NCBI GenBank assembly: GCA_036785325.1
Contig: JAXIVH010000017.1
Span: 2,987,064-3,051,063 of the forward strand
Direction: 5' to 3'
Length of the DNA: 64,000 nucleotides
Origin: Urophycis tenuis
Lineage: Eukaryota > Chordata > Actinopteri > Gadiformes > Phycidae
Position numbers and translations under genes: made by a program. The notes beneath the pieces were generated by a model. That model did no database searches. It was not told the origin of the DNA and was given only the letters and a program-made list of their open reading frames with translations. Within the stretch, counting starts at the first letter, position 1; every line of letters starts with the position of its first letter. Below, piece after piece: positions 13,687-41,724 of the stretch.

Positions 13687-14558
13687 AAAACCCTCCCGTG
13701 CACCAGAGAAGAAGAAGAAGGACCACAATTGTACAATGTACACTGATTTCCCCCCTGCTCTCCGGCTGGGCTTCTCTGCCCCGCATGGGCCCAGGTGGTG
13801 GTGGAGAGGGCCCAGGTGGTGGTGGTGGCGAGGGCCCCGGGCGCAGTTTGTCAGCGAGGCCTTTGGTTTCCAGTGACAGCCTCCCCTGAGGATTACCAGA
13901 GGGGGCGGGGGGGGGGAGAGAGAGCAGATCAAAGTTGCTCCAGACAAATGGCTGGTGTTACGGTGTATTGTCTGGTAGTGTGTGTTTCTGAGTGTACATG
14001 CAAGCAGCTAGATTCAGAACAAATACGCCACGAGTCAATGTTCATTGCTTATTACAGTCACTGCTGCCCTGATGAAGGCAGAACCTGCAGCGAGGTTTTA
14101 GTGTCGGCCTAATGTCTGAGAGCCAGGCACTACCTTTTGCCGTTGGTGATTTTAATGAGTGACCAAAGAGAACCAGGAACTGTTGCTTTGGCCCTCAGAG
14201 GTCATCGACCTTCCTTATGAATATCCCTTTTATATAGCAACGGTTAGATTTCAAACTTTACAGTAGTTTATGTCACGATAACAGACTAGCCTACTGGTTA
14301 TTTGCTATGCTATCAGTAGTCCTATTGCCACAGAGGGTGGGGTGGGTAGATTGATTGGGCGAAGCACATTCACCATCTTATTTTATGATTCATTTATTTA
14401 TCTTCAAGTCAGCATTCTGGCAGACGGTAAAGAGAAGAAGAAAAAAAAAACTTGCGAAACACAAATGATTTGCTTAACTATTGCGGTTTCGCCGAAGGGC
14501 GTGTCCGCGTGGCAGACGCCCCTGTGCTCAAACACACTCCACACGCCGAATCTGCGTT

Positions 14559-14630
14559 GCTCAATCAGGGGCAGCCGGCCCTGATTGAGCCCACACACAC
14601 TTTCAGAAGTGTCTTCTGAAAGTGTGTGTG
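14559..14630. repeat. Two adjacent perfect inverted repeats
   Basis: The first has 12-bp arms, GCTCAATCAGGG at 14559-14570 and its complement at 14579-14590, with an 8-nt spacer. One base later the second begins, with 18-bp arms (14592-14609 and 14613-14630) around a 3-nt spacer; its left arm is CACACACACTTTCAGAAG. The right arm runs into a (GT)n tract. Confidence 0.9.
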
Positions 14631-14975
14631 TGTGTGTGTGTGTGTGCGCGTGTGCGTGTGCTCTGTCCTCTCTGGAGGAGACGCGGCCCCTGTCACCGCG
14701 GCGACAGACAGCTTCTCAGAAGGTTACCTCCCTCCCTCATCACACCCCGCAGCCCGGCGGCTCGCTCCCCCCCCCCTCAAACGGTGACTCGGCCGACTCG
14801 CAACTGTAAAACAACACCACCGCCCCGGTGCGTCCATTTGGGATCCACACGCTCCCTGGGGTTCGCCTCGCGGGGAGGGTGAGAAGGGGCAGACAAAGCC
14901 CGGTTTTGTTCACCTGTTCCCACTGACCTTCCTGTCCACTACTGAACACAGCGTGTTCACCAGGAGGTGAACTGA

Positions 14976-15237
14976 GGATGGAGAGGGAGAGAGAGAGGGA
15001 GAGGGGAGAGAGAGGGAGGGAGGGAGGGAGGGAGAGGGGGGAGAGTGAGCAGGGGGGAGAGATTGTGAGAGAGAGAGAGAGGGATCAGGGGGGAGAGAGG
15101 GAGAGTTTGTTAGAGAGAGAGAGAAAGAGAGAGGGAGGAGGGGAGAGAGGGAGAAAGAGAGAGAGGGGGAGAGCAAGCAGTAGGGAGAGGGAGAGAGAGC
15201 AGGGGGGAGAGAGGTAGCAGGGGATGGGAGAGAGGGA

Positions 15238-15275
<38 letters not shown>
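14976..15275 (+). repeat. Polypurine (GA/GGGA)n tract
   Basis: About 300 nt are almost entirely A and G on the plus strand, built of GAGA, GGGA and GGGGGAGAG motifs. Such homopurine stretches can form triplex DNA. Confidence 0.92.
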
Positions 15276-15277
<2 letters not shown>

Positions 15278-15914
15278 AGAAGAGAATCCAGAAATAGCCT
15301 GTTATGATCCCTCAGCCAGAACCCTCTGTTGCTTGCTCCCCTCCTCCCCGTGCAGGGATGGCGTGTCTGACCGGCTGCCTGGACCCCCGTGCTCCCTTCC
15401 TCCCCCCCCCCCCCTCCAGCTGGAGACCGCCGGGGGACCCCCCCGACGTGACGGCCCGCCCACCCCCCCCCCGGACACATATGCAGCTGCTCATGCATTA
15501 TTACGCCGCGTCGCCTGTTTGCTCTGTCGGCGCTGACTCATCGCCCGGCAGCTCGGCGTGGTTAGCATTCCAGGTGTGATTGCTGCCGCTCTAACGAGCT
15601 TAGCGCCGGCTCTCCGCTCGGCCGGTTCCGTTAGCTAGCGGTAATTCGAGATGACACGGTCTCATGCGCCGCATCATCTCAACGAAAACGAAATCTCACG
15701 TGAATTGGAAAAGTGTGGGGAAGAAAAAAAAAAAAAAAAAAAGCATTCAATTTGAGTCAATGGAGGAAATGATTAAGCAGGAAGTCTCAGGAAGTCTCTC
15801 AATGCGGCCTTCCCTGCTTTTTCCCATTTGCGCCCTCTCTTCCTGCTTCACCCTCACTAATTTCCATTCAGTCTTTCTCTTACTGGTTCTCTTGACCCAA
15901 GAAGAGCAGGCTGA

Positions 15915-16073
15915 CACACACGTACACACATGCACACACAGACACGTACACACATGCACGCGCACGCACACACGTACACACACGCACGCGCACACGTACG
16001 CACGCGCACGCACACACGTACGCACGCGCGCACGCACACACGCACACGGGCGCACACACGCACATGCACACAC

Positions 16074-16110
<37 letters not shown>
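15915..16110 (+). repeat. Compound (CA)n/(CG) alternating purine-pyrimidine tract
   Basis: ACACACGTACACAC and ACGCACGCGCAC type blocks alternate for about 190 nt, a composition prone to Z-DNA. Confidence 0.92.
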
Positions 16111-16315
16111 TAGGAACAGCGGCCAAAAGGACAGAAAAGCCCTTGATGATGGGCCCCAGGGGAACCCCACCCCGTTCCTCAGGGTACGATCCGTGCTGCC
16201 TGAACACAACGGATGACACGCACACTTGATTAACGGCAACGGATGACAGAAAGCCGTCATTTACTGCTAATGATGTGAGCGAGGGTTCTGCAGCGGTGCA
16301 CCAAGTGTTAGAAGG

Positions 16316-16618
16316 TGATGTTCGGGGACTTCGGACTTGTAACCAGAGGGTCGCCGGGGTTCGAACCCCGACCAGTACGAATGGCTGAAGTGCCCTTGAG
16401 CAAGGCACCGACCTAACCCCTCACTGCTCCCCGAGCGCCGCTGTTGCAGGCAGCTCACTGCATCGGGTTCAAGTGTGTGCTTCACCTCACCGTGTGCCTC
16501 ACCATCACTGTGTTCTGAGTGTTACACTAATTCACAATTGGGTTAAATGCAGAGACCAAATTTCCCTCACGGGATCAAAAGAGTAATTCTTCTTCTTCTT
16601 CTTCTTAATTCTTCTTCT
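16316..16618 (+). mobile_element. tRNA-derived SINE, family B, copy 1
   Basis: The head has GGACTTCGGACTTGTAACCA and a B-box-like GGTTCGAACCC. The body contains GAAGTGCCCTTGAGCAAGGC and CACTGCTCCCCGAGCGCCGC. The tail ends in CACGGGATCAAAAGAGTAAT and (TTC)n. A near-identical element lies at 37735-38043 in the same orientation. Body and tail identify a retroposed SINE rather than a tRNA gene. Confidence 0.85.
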
Positions 16619-16979
16619 TCTTCCTTCGAGTGTGTCGCAATCTCACGTGATTTCCGCGCGTCGATTCCTCCTTCTATTCCCTTCAGGCTGATTTCTAATG
16701 TGTGGAGTCTCCATTGGTCTGCGGCCCTCCCGACTAGTATTATGTAATGGCTTGTTTACGTTTGCTAGCGTGTAGCCTAAATAGAGCAACAGGGCAAGAA
16801 CATGCATTGTTATGAAGGGTTCCTCGAAGCGATTGACTCTCCATTGTGTTTTGTTTTCCCTGCGACCCGGTGCGATTGTGAAGTTGTATGTCCCTGTTGC
16901 ATTTTTAATGGTCTCTTCAAACAAACTTGGAGCGAGGCCGCTCCTAACACCCTCCCCAGTGTGCAGAGTTCAGTGCTTT

Positions 16980-17050
16980 CCTCGCTCTCTCTGTCTCTCT
17001 CTCTCTCTCTCTGTCTCTCTCTGTCTCTCTCTCTCTCTCTCCACCCCCCT

Positions 17051-17118
<68 letters not shown>

Positions 17119-17148
17119 CCCCCTGCTCTCTCTCTCTCTCCCCCCCTG

Positions 17149-17213
<65 letters not shown>

Positions 17214-17285
17214 CCCCCCTGCTCCCTCTCTCTCTCTTGCTCCCTCCCCTGCTCTCTGTCTGTCTGTCTGTCTCTCTGTGTCCGT
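16980..17285 (+). repeat. Polypyrimidine (CT)n tract
   Basis: About 300 nt of CTCT runs are broken by CCACCCCCTG-type blocks and end in (TGTC)n. It is complementary in composition to the GA tract about 2 kb upstream. Confidence 0.93.
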
Positions 17286-18884
17286 CTCTCGCTTCGTCTA
17301 TGTCTCCGCCTCCATGTTTGTTGTGATTCGGTGGGGCCAAATGCATGACTCTGGCTTCGTCTGCTTGGACGTCTCTTTTTGCAAGGACATCTGCACCTGT
17401 GCAGAAAGTCTTGTCCTATACCCTCTGTTGAGCGCGGTGGTGCATTATGGAGGCCTCAGAGCGGCTTTGATGAAGGAGCCGATAAGTGAGCATATCTAGA
17501 TGTCCGTGGCTTCTCCCACAAACCAGGAAGGTCACGACTTGTAGATCTGTGGTCAATGTCCACCGCGAATCGGCGTTTCAAACTTGTAGGGGGTGGAGCT
17601 ACAGCCACACATTGTTAGGCGGTGTTATCATTTCGGTAACATGGTCTGTAGTCAGAAGTCAGAAGTCCGAAAGATGTAGTAGTAGGTTTGCACCGATGAG
17701 TAATTTGTCTCGGTGGTTGGTGCGCAACAGTACACAGTCAACAAACAACAATAAAAGTAGACGATAACAAACAACCATCAACACGATGGCTGGGCCTAGT
17801 ATTTTTTTTAAAGTAAAGTTTTATTGAGTTATACAAAATGTCAAAATTCAGCATAATTGTAATGCCTAAAGTAAAATAAAGTTCAAGGGCGATGGAGAGA
17901 TTGAGTGCAAGAATGTAGCTAACGGGCAGGCATTTACTGCCCTACATTATATTGTTTATTCAGCAATAGCTGTGTTTTGTTTGAGTGGTCGTCATGGAGA
18001 ACGGCAGGTAGCCGAGCCCGTCAGAACTCGTGCTGTGGTCATGGGGTCATGTGATGGTGTGTGTCTCTTTGTTTGCGCCCATTTCCATAAGGTCGCTTTG
18101 CGTAGGGCTTCTTGTTGTGCCGGGATGCCGCGCTGTACAATGACACCAGGTACTCTGCCTGCTTTAAGCACAGGGGGGGCAAATTGACAATGAAAGTGAA
18201 CCGGAATTCAGGATATCAGTGAATCCCCATTCAGAATTGAACCGATTTAAAAAATGTGTTAATCACCGATGTATCTTTTGTGTGTACCACTGCTTTCGTC
18301 GGATGAATGTGTGAATGCATTGGGCGTGTGCTGACATTTTGAATGACCATCAGGATCTTGTGTTGTTGTGTTCGTCTGGTCAGACCAGCAGCTGGGATGA
18401 TGTCTCTGCACCTTTCAGTACACACCGGTGATGGGCAGTTGTTGGAAGTAGGCCTGCCGTACCAGGCCGTATCAACGTACTGCGATTGAGCGCCAGCATG
18501 AGGCATAGTCCATGGATGGACACAAGTTTGCTTCAGATGGGGTTTATTTCCTCGGCATCGTCACGCGGCTTTGCCCTGCTTTGAGCTATTCTGCAAAAAA
18601 ACGCGTGAAACGTTTTTGTACACTTTGTGAATGAAACGTCATTGGGGAGAAGTTGGCTTTAGTCCTTGGGCGCTATTTATTTGTAATCCTTTTCAGGAGT
18701 CTTTGAGATGATAAACTACACACGAGCTGCCGCGATAACATCTGAGCTCTGTCCCATGGTCTCCATTAATAGACGGGGAGCGGGGGGGGGAATATTCAGC
18801 CCCGTTTTTATCTGCGACATCAAGAGCAGAGCGGAGCAGCCTCCGGTCCTTATCACACGGCCCATGGCTCCTAAACCCGGAACA

Positions 18885-19180
18885 GAGTTCTTCTTCTTCT
18901 TCGTCTTCTTCTTCATCTTCTTCTTCTTCTTGTTTTGCGATAACGAGTCACCTTGGATCAACCACCTTGCAGGTGTTGCTCACCAGCCGGCCGGAAGCAG
19001 AAGAAGAACAGAAGAAGAACAGAAGCAGCATCCGCGTGAACCTCATCTCATCATTGAGGGCTTCTCTTCCATCTTTTTGTTTTTCTTTCTCCAGGTGATT
19101 TTGCTCATCCACCTCCACCACCACCACCACCACCACCACCCTCACCACCACCACCACCACCAACCAACCCACCAACCAAC
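18885..19180 (+). repeat. (TTC)n and (CCA)n tracts upstream of rabgap1
   Basis: A CTT/TTC run at about 18887-18932 and a CCA/CAC trinucleotide run at about 19111-19165 lie just before the rabgap1 start codon. The second is inside the presumed 5' UTR exon, which may begin after TTTCTCCAG at 19094. Confidence 0.85.
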
Positions 19181-19267
19181 CGCCGCCGCCGCCACCTCCC
19201 TCCCTCCCTGCCGTCTCCCCTCCCCCATTCATGAGCGGCGGTGTGGCGGCTGGCGTCCGGAGCAGGC

Positions 19268-37197
<17,930 letters not shown>

Positions 37198-37397
37198 NNN
37201 NNNNNNNNNNNNNNNNNNNNNNNNNNNNNNNNNNNNNNNNNNNNNNNNNNNNNNNNNNNNNNNNNNNNNNNNNNNNNNNNNNNNNNNNNNNNNNNNNNNN
37301 NNNNNNNNNNNNNNNNNNNNNNNNNNNNNNNNNNNNNNNNNNNNNNNNNNNNNNNNNNNNNNNNNNNNNNNNNNNNNNNNNNNNNNNNNNNNNNNNN
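37198..37397. other. Assembly gap, exactly 200 N
   Basis: The gap begins inside rabgap1 exon 11 and ends in sequence that does not continue that exon. A round 200 suggests a placeholder of arbitrary size. The rest of exon 11 and the whole TBC domain are missing on the right side. Confidence 0.98.
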
Positions 37398-37734
37398 TGG
37401 CAGCCGCACCCCCCATGTGTCTTTGAGTCTTTGAACCAGGGGAGAGGGTATGACATGAGGAGGGGTGGAGGGGGTTCAGATGGGGCATTAGGAAGCACGG
37501 GGTGGGGGGGGTGGGGGGGGGGAGGAGGGGAGGGGAGGGGAGGGGAGGGGGGAGGGGAGGAGGGGGTTGACAGGAATGTGGAACATGTGTCGTCACTGGG
37601 CTAGCCTGTGGACCGGCCGTGAGGAGATCTCCAAAAACACAAGACCCACATGTTCCCCTGGGGGAAGGTGAAGGTTCTGCGTTTTCGCTTCTGTTGTATT
37701 TTAATTGAATTTCATATTCTGAGACAGGCGGTTG

Positions 37735-38043
37735 GGGGGGGTTCAGCCGCGGCCTACTGGCTAGGGCTTCGGACTTGTAACCGGAGGGTTGCCGGTTCGA
37801 ACCCCGACCAATACGGACGGCTGAAGTGCCCTTGAGCAAGGCACCTAACCCCTCACTGCTCCCCGAGCGCCGCTGTTGGCAGCTCACTGCCTCGGGATAA
37901 GTGTGTTTCACCTCACTGTGTGCCTCACCATCACTGTGTGCTGAGTGTATTCCACTAATTCACGATTGGGTTAAATGCAGAGACCAAATTTCCCTCACGG
38001 GATCAAAAGAGTAATTCTTCTTCTTCTTCTTTCTTCTTCTTCA
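37735..38043 (+). mobile_element. tRNA-derived SINE, family B, copy 2
   Basis: Same element as at 16316-16618: CTTCGGACTTGTAACCGGAG, GGTTCGAACCCC, GAAGTGCCCTTGAGCAAGGC, and the tail ATTGGGTTAAATGCAGAGAC ending in (TTC)n. Confidence 0.87.
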
Positions 38044-38849
38044 TGGGTGACCAGGCGTAAGGACTTGTTCCACATTTGTCCATGTGAATGGCGACAGGTA
38101 ACCACACTGGTAATCACCCAAAAGCACAGTACAACGCGTGTCGGTACGCCACTACAATCCACCAATGGGAGGGGGGGGGGGGGGGGGGGCTAGAAACCAT
38201 CAGTTCCCCCGACAAACACCGTCTCTCCGCTGGAAGAGTCAGTCTGCCGGGGGTTCGGAGTTCGTTGTCCTGCTGAATTGTTCGCAACCACGGTGCAATC
38301 CGCCAACTCACTCGCAGTTTCAGAACGTGCCTGATGGTGGCGCTGTGCACAGTGACACTTCAAACCCCGCCCCCCCCACCGCCGCGCCAGAACAACCACA
38401 CGTGGTCAAGTCACACCACGCGGTCAAGTGGTGCGGCTCATTGTCGATGTCAGGACACCAAACTCCCCTGGAGAAAAAGGGAATTGAATCCACTGGTAAA
38501 AAACCCTACTCTGAGATCGGTTACCCGTCTGTTCCCCTTTCCGTTATCAATGGGATTCTTTGGGAGAGCGCGCTGACTAACGTCGCGTACACGCAACAGA
38601 GAACAGGGCCCTCGTTAAGGAGGAAGACATGTGAATGAACGGCAGTGCTGATGGAGGGATGCGAGTTGGCCGTGTCGCGCGGTGCGTTGTGAGAGAGAGA
38701 GAGCGCGCTACATACCCTCTGCAACCCGAGCCATCCTTCACCACGGTGGTGGGGGGGGGGGGGGGTCAGCCTCACGTAGGTGGTGGGCTCCCTGAGTAGT
38801 AGGAGAACGGAATGGCAATTGGATGATACAGCTTTGACCGACACCACAC

Positions 38850-38913
38850 ACACAACACACGCATTACGCACACACGCGCACACACACAGACACACACACC
38901 ACACACACGCACA

Positions 38914-38967
<54 letters not shown>
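38850..38967 (+). repeat. (CA)n microsatellite
   Basis: CACACA runs with ACGCGCACAC interruptions, ending in about 55 nt of pure CA. Confidence 0.93.
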
Positions 38968-38968
<1 letters not shown>

Positions 38969-40388
38969 TCTTCCCTTCTCTCACACGCACACACAAACAC
39001 ATGGTATCTCTATCTCGGACTACAGACAGATAGTGATACCATCTTAATTTGGCCCCTTAAAGATCCGGTCCCTTAAAAAGATAGAGAACATCTGAATTTG
39101 ACGGCCATGGTTCAGGAAGTGAAAATCTCATTCATTTAATTTCCCATTCAAATTTTTTCCTTTCGAGCTCGGTTTTCGAGCATCTGCATAGCTCACATGT
39201 ATGTGAAACTCCTAGGTCCCTTCAATTGTATTTGTATCGCCCTTAATCATGATTACAGTCTCTAAGGGCCACAGGCTACATTTCACCTCTTGAGGAAACA
39301 TTACTCAAATGGCTGTTTGTTGAAAAAAAAGTTCAAGGGGGAGAAGCTAACAATTCAAGACCCCTCAAGCCAAGTTGAGTTCATAAGCTGCTTCAGGCAA
39401 CACACTCATCATTGTGTGGAGCCTCCTAGGACCACTGTCTAGGAACGTGAGAGTCAGTCACAAGTAGGAATTACACATTGTGAGAGCTACAGCAGAAAGT
39501 AAACATGTGGGAACACGGACCTGAGAAGGGGCAAGAAGTAATTTGGCGACGAGGCTTAAAATGAGGATCTTTCTCGCTCAACCTCTCAATATAACCCTGG
39601 CTCTAAGTGGCGCGTGTTTGTAATGAGAGGTAAGCTTCTCACTTGCCGCACAGTGGGGTCAGGTCTCTCCACAGTGGTGCTGTAGCCCCACCTACCAGCC
39701 ACACAGAATATTACACCCACTTGCTTGGGTCAGCCAGAAGAACCCAGATAAACACGTAGGAACCATAATGTTAAGGTGAGAATAAATTAAATAAATTATA
39801 ATAAATTGATTCTGATATGCTCCATGGTGTAATCTGCATCTGTGTGAATTTGCTCTGTCTGGATAATAAGCTGTACCTTCAGTGACCAAATCTTGGCCAA
39901 ATTCTACGAAGATATGTTATAGTCACACACGAGAGCAAATCTCATAGACCCGCACTGTCTGGATGGTGGCCATAGCTCTACATAGAACTGACACACGTTG
40001 CGTTGCTTAATGTCAACATAGTCAATATATAATGTTCTATATAGAAAAGGACTCAGACTGTGGGCTATCAACCACAATAAGGCTAGCATTATTGTGGTTA
40101 CATTTACAACACTCACAGCACGACCTAAAGTCAGTCCAAGCCATGAGGCTTTCCATTACAGTGGTGCATTTTTATGAGATAAGAACATACCTTTCGTAGT
40201 GTTTTAACCACTTTCTCTGGTTTTTGTTTACCACTACCGAATAGCGTACTTTCTTTACCGTTTGTGTATCCAAGGTGGTCGGCTGCTCGCCACTTCCGTG
40301 TTTACGTCTGGTTCTGAACGAGCGTCATATGGGTCCCTTTACGTCATCGTCGGTACTTCTCGGCTATCTCCGTCGACAGCCACGCAGC

Positions 40389-40829
40389 ATGGGAACGATC
40401 GTCGATAAACAAACATTTGTTGAGGCAGAGAGCATGTTCATTTCAGGTGAGTTAACGTTGGAATTTTATGTTTAATGGTTATCAATTATAATTTGGCTGA
40501 ACAATATTCTATTATAGGTAATATTGCAATACTTATTGCAATATTATATTTCCAAACATTACCTTGATATTCTTTCGTAATCCTAAAAGCAATAATCAGT
40601 TTTAAATCAAAATATCTGATTTTCCCCAGTGAATAAATTGGGATTCAAAATAATCCGTGCGGCCCGCATCAGGTTCTGGTCGCAAACTGCGTGTGAGCTG
40701 CGTGACAAGGTTCAGAGAGCGGAACCAGGCAAGGATCAGACCTACAGGCACACCTACTGCGAATTTCTGAATATTGTCATTTTTGTTACTCAGATGATGA
40801 TTTTCCACAACCTAAATATAAAAAAGTAA
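40389..40829 (+). CDS. Candidate two-exon small gene, 85 codons
   Basis: I do not recognise it. Exon 1, 40389-40446, encodes MGTIVDKQTFVEAESMFIS and ends at the strong donor GTGAGT. Exon 2, 40630-40829, follows TGATTTTCCCCAG and continues in phase (VNKLGFKIIRAARIRFWSQT and onward to NLNIKK and TAA). The product would be basic, with no signal peptide or known motif. The upstream DNA contains TTTACGTCATCG, a CRE-like word. Support is only the matching phase and the two good splice sites, so chance or an old transposon fragment is quite possible. It lies about 0.9 kb before cdc37l1 on the same strand. Confidence 0.25.
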
Positions 40830-41665
40830 AACACTACCACTACTATGTACATTTCTAAAATAGGATCTAAATACGAAACAGTGTGTTTAGATTCGTTTTT
40901 ATAAGAAGATGTTGATGACAGTTAATGATTAACTTTTCATTCTGATTCATTTACCTAAATGTAAATGTAATGCAATGCCGAAAGTATGTGTCATTGAGAA
41001 CAACGAAGAGAAGTGAGTCAACTTTGTTATCCTAGCAGTGTAATACTATAAGGCAAAACTAACCTTCACAACTGCAGTCTCATTGGGAAGTGGACAGCAT
41101 TAAGTTTGCCAATTAGGTTTCTGGCAGGCAGAAACCTAAACCTATTCTATCAGTATAGCCGTGGATACATGGGCAACTAATTTCTTAACTTTTGTTTGAT
41201 TTTGTTTATTATTCACACTGAAATAATTAATGATAATTACCAAATTACCAAGGAACAGTATGCCTACTAGTTAAGTCCCAGAGAGTGATGTATGTGCTCA
41301 TGTATTACGTTAAATATGTTAGACTGATATTCATACTATTATTAAAATAATAACAACAACAGTAAAGGCAGATGTTTTTATCAGGGTGCCATGGTTACAA
41401 AGGGTGCCCAGAGTTGTTTCTGATCGACGCCCTGCTCATTGTATCGCGAGAAGACAAGAACAGGCTGCGTGTGTGCGTGCGCAGCCCCTACGTTGGCTCG
41501 CCACTTTTTTCCCAAAGCAACAACCCTCCTGTAAGCAGCCCGTGTTCTGTTCACAGGGCTGCACCCGATGTAGCGGTCCGTCGGCGAGCCAGCACGCACG
41601 GTTGACAAACCAGAGTGGTATCCGGGCTAAATATAACAGTGTGCCAGGCTGCTGGCCCCGGGGTT

Positions 41666-41711
41666 TTTAGCTAGCTAGCTAGCTAGCCAGTGGAACAGGG
41701 GCGCTAGCTAG
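41666..41711. repeat. (GCTA)n palindromic run just upstream of cdc37l1
   Basis: TTAGCTAGCTAGCTAGCTAG and a second GCGCTAGCTAGCTGG block lie within 60 nt of the proposed cdc37l1 start codon, probably in its 5' UTR. The tetranucleotide is self-complementary. Confidence 0.8.
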
Positions 41712-41724
41712 CTGGAGTAGCGGG

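Larger units (their letters stand above)
37398..40388. other. 3 kb after the gap without a supportable gene
   Basis: Contains a G-rich run (37500-37566), SINE B copy 2, a G homopolymer (38169-38189), a (CA)n tract (38850-38966) and AT-rich unique DNA. No RABGAP1 TBC exon and no single-exon GPR21-like receptor is seen. Confidence 0.6.

Noticed and set aside
41372..41605. 77-codon open frame after TTTTTATCAG before cdc37l1
   Set aside because: Opposite-strand and other-frame openings overlap it, there is no similarity, and it does not join cdc37l1 exon 1, which has its own start codon.
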